Assembly (NCBI RefSeq): GCF_001683335.1
Contig: NZ_CP016201.1
Coordinates: forward strand, 2,080,017 to 2,114,501
DNA length: 34,485 nucleotides
From: Selenomonas sp. oral taxon 126
GTDB lineage: Bacteria; Bacillota; Negativicutes; Selenomonadales; Selenomonadaceae
Direction of reading: 5' to 3'
Of this stretch, positions 7,970 through 15,184 are shown one piece after another. The number at the start of each line of letters is the position of its first letter. Within the stretch, counting starts at the first letter, position 1. A program made the position numbers and the translations under genes. The notes under the pieces were generated by a model. It was not told where the DNA came from. It ran no database searches and saw only the letters and a program-made list of their open reading frames with translations.

Positions 7970-9550
7970 ATGAATTTTCTTCCTGAACTTGGCTTTGGCT
8001 GTCTAACAGAAAATGACGACTTCTTTATGAACTGCCTTGCACGCTATGTTATCGAAAAAGGCGAGGCCTTCAATGGATATTATGGAGCGTACATATGGAA
8101 GAATATCGGTGATGTCGAAATGAATTTTCACCTTCTTCCGGGGGAGCAGTCATACAATGTGGTGGGATTTACCAGTCATGTGAGCGGCAATCAAATGTGG
8201 CAGCTTGCCGTCGCTGATACCTGTCAGCACTTTGCAGGTGACGACTGTGACAGTGTTCTGGAACGATGGGTGACGTTCACGCATCCTCTGACACAGGAAG
8301 GGAACATTCGTATATACCTTGTCAATGCGGATGTTGTGCCCGACTTCTTTCCCAATGATACGCTGACCGTTCAAGTGATTGCGGTAGCGGGGGATGTTAC
8401 ATACTATCGGGATGAGGCGGCATATGACGAATCGGAACCGCTCACAGAGCTTATGGGAAAGCCCGTTCACTTTGCTGTAAATAATGTATTCAGTATCATC
8501 AATGACAGCGTCGCCGTCGGGGTGATCAAGAACGTGTCTGCACACATATGCAGCGATGAAAAAGGTGAGATGAAGGAGTTTTGCTGTACCACTATCTCCA
8601 CGTCATTCGGCACACTTGAAATCATGCACGCAAAGGAGAGCGTCAAAGAGGAGGAGAAAGCATTCATGCGTCCCGGCGGAGTAGTCAAGGCTCTTTGTAC
8701 CATCCTTGGCGACGTTGCCATCGGAAAATACCAAAAAGGCGCAATCTACGATCAGGAACATATGGCACGGCTTCTTCGCAGCTGTGTCGATTGCCGTGAT
8801 TTTACGCGCATAACGAATGCCCTCGCAGATGATTGCCGCTATGTCGCGCGCAGCGGTGAGGTTCTTGCGATAGGGAAGACTGCCGTTCTCGATTATCTTT
8901 CAAATGTCGCAAAAAAACAGAGAGAACAGGAGTCGGACTGCCGTGCTTATCCCGCTGTTATCTCTGGCATAGACAACACAGCATCCGATGATAGTTTACA
9001 TGAATTCCCGATTGGCTCACACTGCGTTGCGCTTGCTCAAAATGAGGAAGGGAAAATAGATACCATCCTCTTTGTCAAACTCGACGATGAGAAAAAAATG
9101 GCTGAAATAAGAAATGCCGGGGAAAAAGAAGCAGCCTATCAGATCACAGTCAACATGGGGCGCTGCCCGGGGAAGGATGATGACCTCCATGCGATTCAGA
9201 CTGTCCACAGTGAACGCGAATGGCTGAAAATCATACAGGGCTGTTATGAAAAGGGGCATTTCGATGATATCGAATTTTACTATGGAATGCTGCCCGACTG
9301 CGTTTTGGAGAGCGATGTCAAATCAGAGCTTTTTATATCCCTGCCGATTCATAGCAGAGAGCCTGTCTTTACCTATCTGAGTTCGCGCATTACGCACAGC
9401 GACCATATCATCCAATGCGAGATTATGAGCGGGAAGCAGTGGGGACACGAATTCGCATTGAAAACGGACATTGATTCATCCGCTCATATTACCACCATAG
9501 ATTTGGACGAAGAAGGACATATTGCCCGACTGCATGAGTTTGCAATATGA
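7970..9550 (+). CDS. Uncharacterised 526-residue protein with NTF2-like middle region
   Basis: I do not recognise this family. The protein is soluble and acidic, with no signal peptide or membrane segment. The N-terminal 190 residues are beta-rich. A region at about residues 260-370 (MARLLRSCVDCRDFTRITNAL ... GKTAVLDYL ... LFVKLDDEKKMAEI) has the pattern of an NTF2/SnoaL-like fold: helices, a short motif about altering a scaffold by a key ID, then beta strands. The final 150 residues look like another mixed domain. The ATG at 7970 has GAGGTGAG six bases upstream; GTG at 7961 is possible but lies inside that ribosome binding site. Lower GC than the flanking operon, an own promoter, and inverted MITE copies on both sides point to an acquired gene. 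Function unknown. Confidence 0.8.
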   Translation: MNFLPELGFGCLTENDDFFMNCLARYVIEKGEAFNGYYGAYIWKNIGDVEMNFHLLPGEQSYNVVGFTSHVSGNQMWQLAVADTCQHFAGDDCDSVLERWVTFTHPLTQEGNIRIYLVNADVVPDFFPNDTLTVQVIAVAGDVTYYRDEAAYDESEPLTELMGKPVHFAVNNVFSIINDSVAVGVIKNVSAHICSDEKGEMKEFCCTTISTSFGTLEIMHAKESVKEEEKAFMRPGGVVKALCTILGDVAIGKYQKGAIYDQEHMARLLRSCVDCRDFTRITNALADDCRYVARSGEVLAIGKTAVLDYLSNVAKKQREQESDCRAYPAVISGIDNTASDDSLHEFPIGSHCVALAQNEEGKIDTILFVKLDDEKKMAEIRNAGEKEAAYQITVNMGRCPGKDDDLHAIQTVHSEREWLKIIQGCYEKGHFDDIEFYYGMLPDCVLESDVKSELFISLPIHSREPVFTYLSSRITHSDHIIQCEIMSGKQWGHEFALKTDIDSSAHITTIDLDEEGHIARLHEFAI

Positions 9551-9557
9551 GGCAATA

Positions 9558-9718
9558 GGAATCGCTGATAAAATGAAGTCTGGCAGATTGATGCAGAATT
9601 TTTGTCCTGCCAAGGAAACAAACCGGACGCATAGCAAGGGCTATGTGGAGGATTTGTTGACACAGGCAGGGCGAAAAGGATGCGTCAAGATGATCGGGCT
9701 GAATTTATCAGTGCTTCT
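9558..9718. repeat. MITE-like repeat, copy B (inverted)
   Basis: This 161-bp element begins GGAATCGCTGATAAAA and ends TTTATCAGTGCTTCT, which is the opposite orientation to copies A and C. Its interior keeps the shared core around CGGACGCATAGC and GGCTATGTGGAGGATTTG but is clearly more diverged. A 66-codon open frame through it has no independent support. It sits eight bases after the 526-residue protein gene. Confidence 0.78.
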
Positions 9719-9731
9719 GTAGGTAAGTTCC

Positions 9732-9808
9732 CCTATCCTGTGTTATAATTTTCTTATATTTGTAACGTAGCAGGGATAGGTGTTGTTTACAAAGACCTAT
9801 GGTATAAT
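9732..9808 (+). promoter_or_regulatory. Promoter and dyad region ahead of mntA-hepT
   Basis: Two extended -10 elements are visible: TGTTATAAT ending at 9749 and TGGTATAAT ending at 9808. The first lies inside an imperfect inverted repeat, CCTATCCTG (9732-9740) with CAGGGATAGG (9771-9780). A second short dyad, ATAGGT (9776-9781) with ACCTAT (9795-9800), lies ahead of the second. Such dyads over a promoter suit autoregulation by a toxin-antitoxin pair, but binding is only inferred. Confidence 0.45.
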
Positions 9809-9832
9809 TGCAATGAGTGAACAGGGGGGATT

Positions 9833-10138
9833 ATGATGCAGCAGCCGGTATTTACAAGGGAACATATTGCTGCAATGGTAAAACCGCTCGCTGATAAATA
9901 CCGTGTGAAAGAAATATATCTGTTCGGTTCGTATGCGAGAGGTGAAGCGGACGAAAACAGTGACTTGGATTTTTTGGTTTTCGGTGGAGAGATGTTCAAG
10001 CGGACGATGATTTTTGCTTTGGCAGAAGAGTTGCGAGATACCCTGAAGAAAAAGGTGGACGTTTTTGAAATAAGCGAAGTCAATCCGGACAGCGACTTCT
10101 ATAAAACAATTATGAAAGAAAAGGTTTTGGTGGCATGA
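9833..10138 (+). CDS. mntA: MntA-type antitoxin, minimal nucleotidyltransferase
   Basis: This 101-residue protein has the minimal nucleotidyltransferase signature GSX10DXD: G32-S33, then D44 and D46 in GSYARGEADENSDLDFLV, with a third acidic residue expected in the KKVDVFE strand. MntA proteins AMPylate and so silence the partner HEPN toxin. AGGGGGGA is the ribosome binding site; ATG at 9833 and the in-frame ATG at 9836 are both possible. The stop overlaps the hepT start in an ATGA arrangement, the classic paired layout. Confidence 0.9.
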   Translation: MMQQPVFTREHIAAMVKPLADKYRVKEIYLFGSYARGEADENSDLDFLVFGGEMFKRTMIFALAEELRDTLKKKVDVFEISEVNPDSDFYKTIMKEKVLVA

Positions 10139-10497
10139 AGTATTCAGACCGACAAAGAGTCCAAAAAATATATGACTATGCCATTCGCTTACAGCAGTAC
10201 ATTCTAGAAGAACATATTGAAAAAGAGGCATTGCTGACACAGTTGCCGTTGCAGTGGCTTGTCACAACGCCGTTATATAATATGGGAGAGCATTGCCATA
10301 ATTTGTCTACGGAGTATAAAGTCAAACACCGTGAAATTCCATGGACGATGATTGCAGGATTACGGCATCGTCTCGTGCATGATTATGATGGAACAAATTG
10401 GAGCATTATCTCAGAAGTCATTTTTGAAGAATTGCCAATCTTGATAGAGCAGCTAAGGTTGTGTTTGAGGGAAAGTGAGAATACGGATGCTGTATGA
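10135..10497 (+). CDS. hepT: HepT-type HEPN ribonuclease toxin
   Basis: This 120-residue all-helical protein belongs to the HEPN/DUF86 family. The RX4HXY active-site motif is intact: R77, H82 and Y84 in GLRHRLVHDYDG. The tyrosine is the residue AMPylated by MntA in characterised pairs. HepT toxins cleave RNA, including tRNA in studied cases, and can limit phage growth. It is translationally coupled to mntA. All key residues are present in both proteins, so the module looks functional. Confidence 0.9.
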   Translation: MKYSDRQRVQKIYDYAIRLQQYILEEHIEKEALLTQLPLQWLVTTPLYNMGEHCHNLSTEYKVKHREIPWTMIAGLRHRLVHDYDGTNWSIISEVIFEELPILIEQLRLCLRESENTDAV

Positions 10498-10648
10498 TAG
10501 AAAATCACCGCTATAATATCAAAAACAATTCATAGCTTGTGAGGCCTTTGAGAAAGCACTTGTTGGTCATTCCTTCAAATATCATCTGTAAGAGTTGATT
10601 CCATTCGTTCCTAATTCATACTTTGCGAAGATAAGTGCGAGGTGTCGT

Positions 10649-11440
10649 ATGGATGCATTGAAGGTCGGACGCAGTATTGCATTTCTGCGGAAGCGTTATC
10701 GCATGACGCAGCGGGCACTTGCAGACTGCCTTCACATCAGTGACAAAGCTGTATCAAAGTGGGAGCGGGGGCTTGCAATCCCCGATGTCTCACTTTTGGG
10801 CAAGCTGTCCGTCCTTCTGGATACGGATATAGAGAGCATATTAGAAGGGAATATAGCGAGCTTTGATGTGCGCTGGAACGGCGTGCTGGAGATGAATTAC
10901 CCGCATGGGATCAGTGCATCCACGCTTCTGTATGATAAACCGGCAGTTTACATGCAGCTGTCCTATTTTATGCTGGCAGGGATTACGGACATCAGCATTC
11001 TCGGGCAGGATTCCGATGTGGACTGGGTGAAAGCACAGCTTGCAGACGGCGAATTGCTTGGCATTTCTCTCCGCTATGGAGAGGAGCAGGATGCAGGTGA
11101 ACACGTTGCAGGGACAATGCGCGTGCATGGTCTATCCTTTCTCTACGGGAAGGATCTGACGAAATCATTTCGGCGCATCCTATACGGAGCACCGCAGTCT
11201 TACACGCTCGAAAACTATCAGGGCACAGCACTGGGGATTCAGTTTGACCGTGCACAGCCGATCCATAAAAGAACCACGTTGAAATTGGAGCGCGGTATTG
11301 TCGCCTTTCCGATAGAATCCCATCAGGAACTGCATACGGCATCAAGCCTCATCCATCTAATACAGGAGTCTATGAACGAGAATATATGCGCCCTGTCTGA
11401 GATCGCATATCATCGGGGCTTGATACATGACGTGAAATAA
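10649..11440 (+). CDS. HTH regulator with degenerate RmlA-like nucleotidyltransferase domain
   Basis: This 263-residue protein has a Cro/CI-type helix-turn-helix at about residues 8-60 (MTQRALADCLHISDKAVSKW). Residues 76-190 then closely resemble glucose-1-phosphate thymidylyltransferase: LLYDKPAVYMQLSYFMLAGI, GISLRYGEEQ and FLYGKDLTKSF match RmlA features in order. The catalytic GGxGTRL loop is missing; the equivalent segment reads NGVLEMNYPHGIS. It should therefore bind a sugar nucleotide or dTTP without catalysis and act as a sensor. GAGGTG precedes the ATG at 10649; an upstream in-frame start at 10595 lacks a ribosome binding site. It sits directly before the glycan-like operon, which it probably regulates. 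Confidence 0.8.
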   Translation: MDALKVGRSIAFLRKRYRMTQRALADCLHISDKAVSKWERGLAIPDVSLLGKLSVLLDTDIESILEGNIASFDVRWNGVLEMNYPHGISASTLLYDKPAVYMQLSYFMLAGITDISILGQDSDVDWVKAQLADGELLGISLRYGEEQDAGEHVAGTMRVHGLSFLYGKDLTKSFRRILYGAPQSYTLENYQGTALGIQFDRAQPIHKRTTLKLERGIVAFPIESHQELHTASSLIHLIQESMNENICALSEIAYHRGLIHDVK

Positions 11441-11492
11441 ATGTAAACTATTCGGCGGTTGTCCACTAGGGACTTTTAGAGGATAATGAGAA

Positions 11493-11498
11493 TATAAT
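11493..11498 (+). promoter_or_regulatory. Possible -10 box of the glycan-like operon
   Basis: TATAAT lies about 100 bp ahead of the first long gene of the operon and after the regulator gene. No convincing -35 box is seen at 16-18 bp, as might be expected of a promoter that needs an activator. The call rests on this one element and on position. Confidence 0.35.
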
Positions 11499-11527
11499 TT
11501 TGGAGGAAGAGATAGAGGAAAGATTAG

Positions 11528-11602
11528 ATGAGACACAATAGCGATGTTTTAAACATAATGGAACGCAAGGCGCTTGTTCTCGGGAGCGTTTTCCATGACT
11601 AA
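11528..11602 (+). CDS. 24-residue leader ORF overlapping the radical SAM gene
   Basis: An ATG at 11528 follows GAGGAAAG at six bases and reads 24 codons to TAA 11600-11602, overlapping the next gene's start at 11595. Its second half, MERKALVLGSVFHD, looks like the first beta strand of a B12-binding domain, which normally precedes a radical SAM domain of this type. It may therefore be the remnant 5' end of a longer ancestral gene, or a coupling leader peptide. A chance ORF cannot be excluded. Confidence 0.35.
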   Translation: MRHNSDVLNIMERKALVLGSVFHD

Positions 11603-13268
11603 AGAGATCATTCTAACAGGACGTCAGGAGCAGATCCGGGATCTCGACATGCTTCCACAGTGGGATCGCAGTCTGGTAGACTTCCGTAAATACCATCAAT
11701 ATGTGGGACAGAGCGGTATCCGTTACGAAATGACAATGCAGGCGACGCGCGGCTGTCCCTACCGCTGCTTTTACTGCGACGTGCAGCATTTGACACCCAT
11801 GCACCGACGCCGTTCTGTAGAGAGTATCTTTGATGAGGTGAAGTATCTGCACGGCATCGGCGTCCGAAAGAGTGAGTTTATCGACGATGCGTTCAATGTG
11901 AACATTAATGCGTTTAAGTCGTTCTTCCGCAAGGTGATCGACTCCGGGATGGATATGAACTTCTATTTCCAAAGCGGACTGCGCGGCGATCTGCTGGACA
12001 AGGAGGCAATCGACCTCATGGTCGAAGGCGGAACGAAGAGCATGAATCTTGCGCTGGAAAGTGCATCCCCACGTTTGCAGAAAATGATGGGAAAGTATCT
12101 GCAGATTGACCGTCTGCGCGAGAACCTTGCCTATATTGTTGAGAAATACCCGCAGATTATCGTCGGACTCAACGCAATGCATGGGTTTCCGACGGAGACG
12201 GAGGAGGAAGCACAGGCGACGGTCGATTTCATCATGGATATAAAGTGGCTGCATTTCGCACATCTGCATAATGTACGCATCTTTCCAAACTCGCGTCTGG
12301 AGCAGGTTGCTCTCGAGAATGGCGTGACGAAGGAGGAAATCGAGGAGTCACTGACGCTGCCGTACCACATTATTCCCCCGACGATCAAGCTCGATCCCGA
12401 TTTCTCACGCAAGCTGCGCCTCAGCTTCGTCCATCGGTATGTGCTCAGTCCGAAACGACTCCGGCATGTGCTTCGCCATCAGCTTGCCGTGATGAACGAG
12501 GAAGAACTCATCTATAAATACCGCACGATTTTTCCGACGCATATCGAGACGTTGGACGATATATTACGCCTTGCGAAGATCAAGCGCGATGAAATCGATA
12601 TATCGAAGATGCCAAAGGTGGATGTGCCGCATATCACCTATCCAAAGCGGACGCAGAAAGCAGCGGAAGGAGCATTGCGCATTCTCTTTCTCGATGCGAG
12701 CCACTTCTTCTCAGCTGACCGCACGAATGAAATCAACGCCGTTGAGCCGCCGCTCGGAGGGATGGCGATTCTATCGTACCTGAACGAGAAATTTGGTGAC
12801 CGTATTTATGGCGAGATTGTCAAGACGGGCGTCGATGTCGACACGATGGAGGAACTGCGCGCGCGCGTGCAGTCGTTCCGACCGGATTTCCTCATGATGC
12901 GGACGCTGACGTATTACAAGGACTTCTTCGTCGATGTTGTCGCAGAGTGCAGGAAGCTCTTTCCCGATGTCCCCATCGTGGCAGGAGGACCGCATCCGAC
13001 GATTGATCCGGAGGACTGCCTCTATCGTGCCGGTGTTGATGTCTGTGTCATCGGCGAGGGCGAGATTATCTGCGGCGATCTCGTCGGGCAGACGTTGGAG
13101 GAGGGACGGTTCCCCGATACGGAGATGCTGCAGAATATCAAGGGCATCGCATTTCGTTCGGATCGGCAGGTGTATCCTGAGGTGGCTGTGCCGAATGGAA
13201 AAAATGCGACATATGCGCGCTATCCGTTGTGGGTGAGGGCAGGAACAGAAAAGGCAGTGAGCAGATGA
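11595..13268 (+). CDS. B12-type radical SAM protein with permuted domains
   Basis: This 557-residue protein has a radical SAM core with the cluster motif CPYRCFYC (Cys54, 58, 61) and a C-terminal B12-binding-like Rossmann domain from about residue 360 (LRILFLDASHFF ... PDVPIVAGGPHPT ... CVIGEGE). In the usual family the B12 domain comes first. Here the N-terminus begins with the linker that normally follows it (DLDMLPQWDRSLVDF), so the order is reversed or the gene is a rearranged remnant. Members catalyse methylations, ring formation and other radical steps. The ATG at 11595 has GGGAG upstream; a longer frame from 11574 is less likely. The stop overlaps the next gene by four bases. Substrate unknown. 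Confidence 0.75.
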   Translation: MTKEIILTGRQEQIRDLDMLPQWDRSLVDFRKYHQYVGQSGIRYEMTMQATRGCPYRCFYCDVQHLTPMHRRRSVESIFDEVKYLHGIGVRKSEFIDDAFNVNINAFKSFFRKVIDSGMDMNFYFQSGLRGDLLDKEAIDLMVEGGTKSMNLALESASPRLQKMMGKYLQIDRLRENLAYIVEKYPQIIVGLNAMHGFPTETEEEAQATVDFIMDIKWLHFAHLHNVRIFPNSRLEQVALENGVTKEEIEESLTLPYHIIPPTIKLDPDFSRKLRLSFVHRYVLSPKRLRHVLRHQLAVMNEEELIYKYRTIFPTHIETLDDILRLAKIKRDEIDISKMPKVDVPHITYPKRTQKAAEGALRILFLDASHFFSADRTNEINAVEPPLGGMAILSYLNEKFGDRIYGEIVKTGVDVDTMEELRARVQSFRPDFLMMRTLTYYKDFFVDVVAECRKLFPDVPIVAGGPHPTIDPEDCLYRAGVDVCVIGEGEIICGDLVGQTLEEGRFPDTEMLQNIKGIAFRSDRQVYPEVAVPNGKNATYARYPLWVRAGTEKAVSR

Positions 13269-13927
13269 TTCTGGGGATTTACTGTGCGGGCAACCTCGGC
13301 AAGGTGTTTTATGATCTGGCCGTGCGCATCAATGCCGTGCAAAGACGTTGGGAGAAGATCGTATTCATCGATGATGTCTATGAAGGGGCATCGTTCTATG
13401 ACGGGGCGGAAGTCCATCGACTCTCTGCGTGGAAAGAGCCGAAAGAAAATGTCGAGATTGTGATTGCAAATGGCACACCGCGCGGACGCAAGGCAATTTA
13501 CGACCGCGTCACAGGCGCGGGGTATCGTCTGGCAACGCTTGTTTCGCCGACAGCGATTGTCTCGCCGTCCGCACGGCTTGGGGCGGGCGTTGTCGTACTG
13601 GATTATGCGGCAGTACTGGCCGATGCTGTCGTTGAGGACAATGTGCTGATCTCTGTTTATACCGCGGTTGGACACGATGTCTGCATAGGGGCGCATAGCG
13701 ACATTCAGACGAATACGATTCTCGGTGGAAATGTCCGCATCGGGGAAGGCACATTTCTTGGTCTCTCTGTGACCGTGAAGGAGGAGCTCTCCATCGGGCG
13801 CGATACGATTATAGGCATGGGGGCGGTTGTCAGTCGGGAGATCGGCGATGGTGTCACTGCTGTCGGTGATCCGGCCCGTGCCGTACGGCGAAATGAAGAC
13901 GGTATCATCTTTAGAACACATTCGTAA
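13265..13927 (+). CDS. NeuD/PglD-like sugar O/N-acyltransferase
   Basis: This 220-residue protein has an N-terminal Rossmann-like nucleotide-sugar binding part (GIYCAGNLGKVFYDLA) and a C-terminal left-handed beta helix built from hexapeptide repeats (ARLGAGVVVLDYAAVLADAV ... IGEGTFLGLSVTV ... IGMGAVVS). The catalytic histidine is probably that in TAVGHDVCIG. The architecture is that of NeuD and PglD, which acylate amino sugars such as bacillosamine precursors or sialic acid. The ATG at 13265 overlaps the upstream stop (ATGA). The acyl donor could be acetyl-CoA or, given the neighbouring ACP, an acyl-ACP. Confidence 0.82.
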   Translation: MILGIYCAGNLGKVFYDLAVRINAVQRRWEKIVFIDDVYEGASFYDGAEVHRLSAWKEPKENVEIVIANGTPRGRKAIYDRVTGAGYRLATLVSPTAIVSPSARLGAGVVVLDYAAVLADAVVEDNVLISVYTAVGHDVCIGAHSDIQTNTILGGNVRIGEGTFLGLSVTVKEELSIGRDTIIGMGAVVSREIGDGVTAVGDPARAVRRNEDGIIFRTHS

Positions 13928-13958
13928 GGAAGGTTTTCCGGAGGAGGGAGGTGGTGGC

Positions 13959-14438
13959 GTGGCATACGAGAAACTGACACAGATCGGTGCATTTGAAATG
14001 CAGGAGTATCAGCAGAACCGCTCTCCGTGGATGTTTGTCGATGAGATCCTAGAGGTGGTGCCCGGGAAAAATGCAAAGGGATATAAGAAGTTCACAGACA
14101 GCGAGTGGTTTTTTCCCGGACATTTTCCGGACGATCCGAATGTTCCGGGGCTGATCCAGACGGAGGCAATGGAGCAGGTTTTTTTGATGACGTTCCTGAC
14201 GCTTCCTGAATACAAGGGGAAGAAGACGGGATGTATCGATGTGCGAAGCCGTTACATGAAAAAGCTCATCCCCGGCAATCGGCTGGATATCGAAGCGGAG
14301 CTGACAAGCTTCAAGCGAGGGATTGCAAAAGGCACAGCGAAAGGCTACGTCGGAGGAGAGCTTGCCTGTGCGGCAGAGTTCGTGCTCACCATTCCGGAAA
14401 TCATAGAGGGATTTCGCGTGAAGGCCGCAAGGCAGTAA
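13959..14438 (+). CDS. FabZ-like hydroxyacyl-ACP dehydratase, first copy
   Basis: This 159-residue hot-dog fold protein keeps the FabZ catalytic pair: His55 in FFPGHFPDDP and Glu69 in QTEAMEQ. The usual LPHR near the N-terminus reads YQQNR. The start is GTG at 13959 after a long purine-rich ribosome binding site (GGAGGAGGGAGG); it gives the same N-terminal length as the second copy at 14702. FabZ enzymes dehydrate 3-hydroxyacyl-ACP. This copy and the second align along their full length, with all key residues at the same positions, so they are duplicates. They flank an ACP gene, which they presumably use. Confidence 0.85.
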   Translation: MAYEKLTQIGAFEMQEYQQNRSPWMFVDEILEVVPGKNAKGYKKFTDSEWFFPGHFPDDPNVPGLIQTEAMEQVFLMTFLTLPEYKGKKTGCIDVRSRYMKKLIPGNRLDIEAELTSFKRGIAKGTAKGYVGGELACAAEFVLTIPEIIEGFRVKAARQ

Positions 14439-14460
14439 TTGTAAAGAAAGGTGAAATATC

Positions 14461-14697
14461 ATGACCAATTTGGAAAAGTACAACGAAGCATTTATCTCCT
14501 CGTTTAATGTGGAGGAGGCGGCACTGGCCTCTCTGGAGTATCAGGGCGTGAAGGAGTGGGACAGCATCGGGCATATGCAGCTCATTTCGGAGCTGGAGGA
14601 TGCGTTCGACATCGAGATGGAGACGGATGACATTGTGGATTTCTCCGGCTATGAGAAGGGCAAGGAAATCTTGAAGAAGTACGGCGTGGAGATCTAA
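14461..14697 (+). CDS. Acyl carrier protein
   Basis: This 78-residue acidic helical protein carries the phosphopantetheine attachment motif DSIGHM with Ser35 in WDSIGHMQLISELEDAF. It lacks the standard DSLD of housekeeping AcpP, so it is probably a dedicated carrier for this pathway. AAAGGTGA precedes the ATG at 14461. It lies between two FabZ-like genes and in the same operon as an acyl-AMP ligase, LuxE and LuxC, which could load or unload it. Confidence 0.9.
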   Translation: MTNLEKYNEAFISSFNVEEAALASLEYQGVKEWDSIGHMQLISELEDAFDIEMETDDIVDFSGYEKGKEILKKYGVEI

Positions 14698-14701
14698 GCG
14701 C

Positions 14702-15184
14702 ATGGACGAGAAGAAAGGATTCAGTCTCGACGGCTATGCGCTGCAGAAGTATCAGCCGAACCGATACCCCTTTTTGATGATCGACTACGTGACAGAGGTC
14801 ATTCCCGGCAAGAGTGCAAGGGGCTACAAGAATCTCTCGAACAATGAGTGGTTTTTCCCAAAGCATTTTGAGGGGCATCCGAATATGCCGGGAGCGCTTC
14901 AGCTGGAAGCCTTGGCGCAGATGCTGACGGTTGCCATTACGACCCTGCCGGGCATGGCGGGGTATGCCACGCACGCGATGAAGCATGTCGTGCGCTTTCG
15001 CAAGGAGATTTTCCCGGGAGAGCGGCTCGATATTGAAACTGAAGTCAAGTCGTGGAAGCGTGGAATCTGTATTGGAACGGGTAGGGGCTATACGAATGGA
15101 ACGCTCGCCTGTGAGGCGGAAATGACGATTACTATACCAGAGATTTTCAAGGAGTATTTGCCGGATCACGGAGCACGCGAATGA
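14702..15184 (+). CDS. FabZ-like hydroxyacyl-ACP dehydratase, second copy
   Basis: This 160-residue protein is a paralog of the gene at 13959. The catalytic His55 (FFPKHFEGHP) and Glu69 (QLEALAQ) are kept at the same positions, and QPNRYPFLMID replaces the usual LPHRYPFLLVD. It follows the ACP gene by four bases. Two dehydratases could act on different chain lengths, could form a heteromer, or one could isomerise as FabA does. The stop overlaps the next start by four bases. Confidence 0.87.
   Translation: MDEKKGFSLDGYALQKYQPNRYPFLMIDYVTEVIPGKSARGYKNLSNNEWFFPKHFEGHPNMPGALQLEALAQMLTVAITTLPGMAGYATHAMKHVVRFRKEIFPGERLDIETEVKSWKRGICIGTGRGYTNGTLACEAEMTITIPEIFKEYLPDHGARE

Noticed and set aside
9522-9722. 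66-codon ORF after the 526-residue protein
   Set aside because: It runs through MITE copy B and has no ribosome binding site.
11441-11594. Cobalamin riboswitch ahead of the B12-type radical SAM gene
   Set aside because: The region is only about 150 bp and shows no B12-box-like sequence or recognisable riboswitch core.
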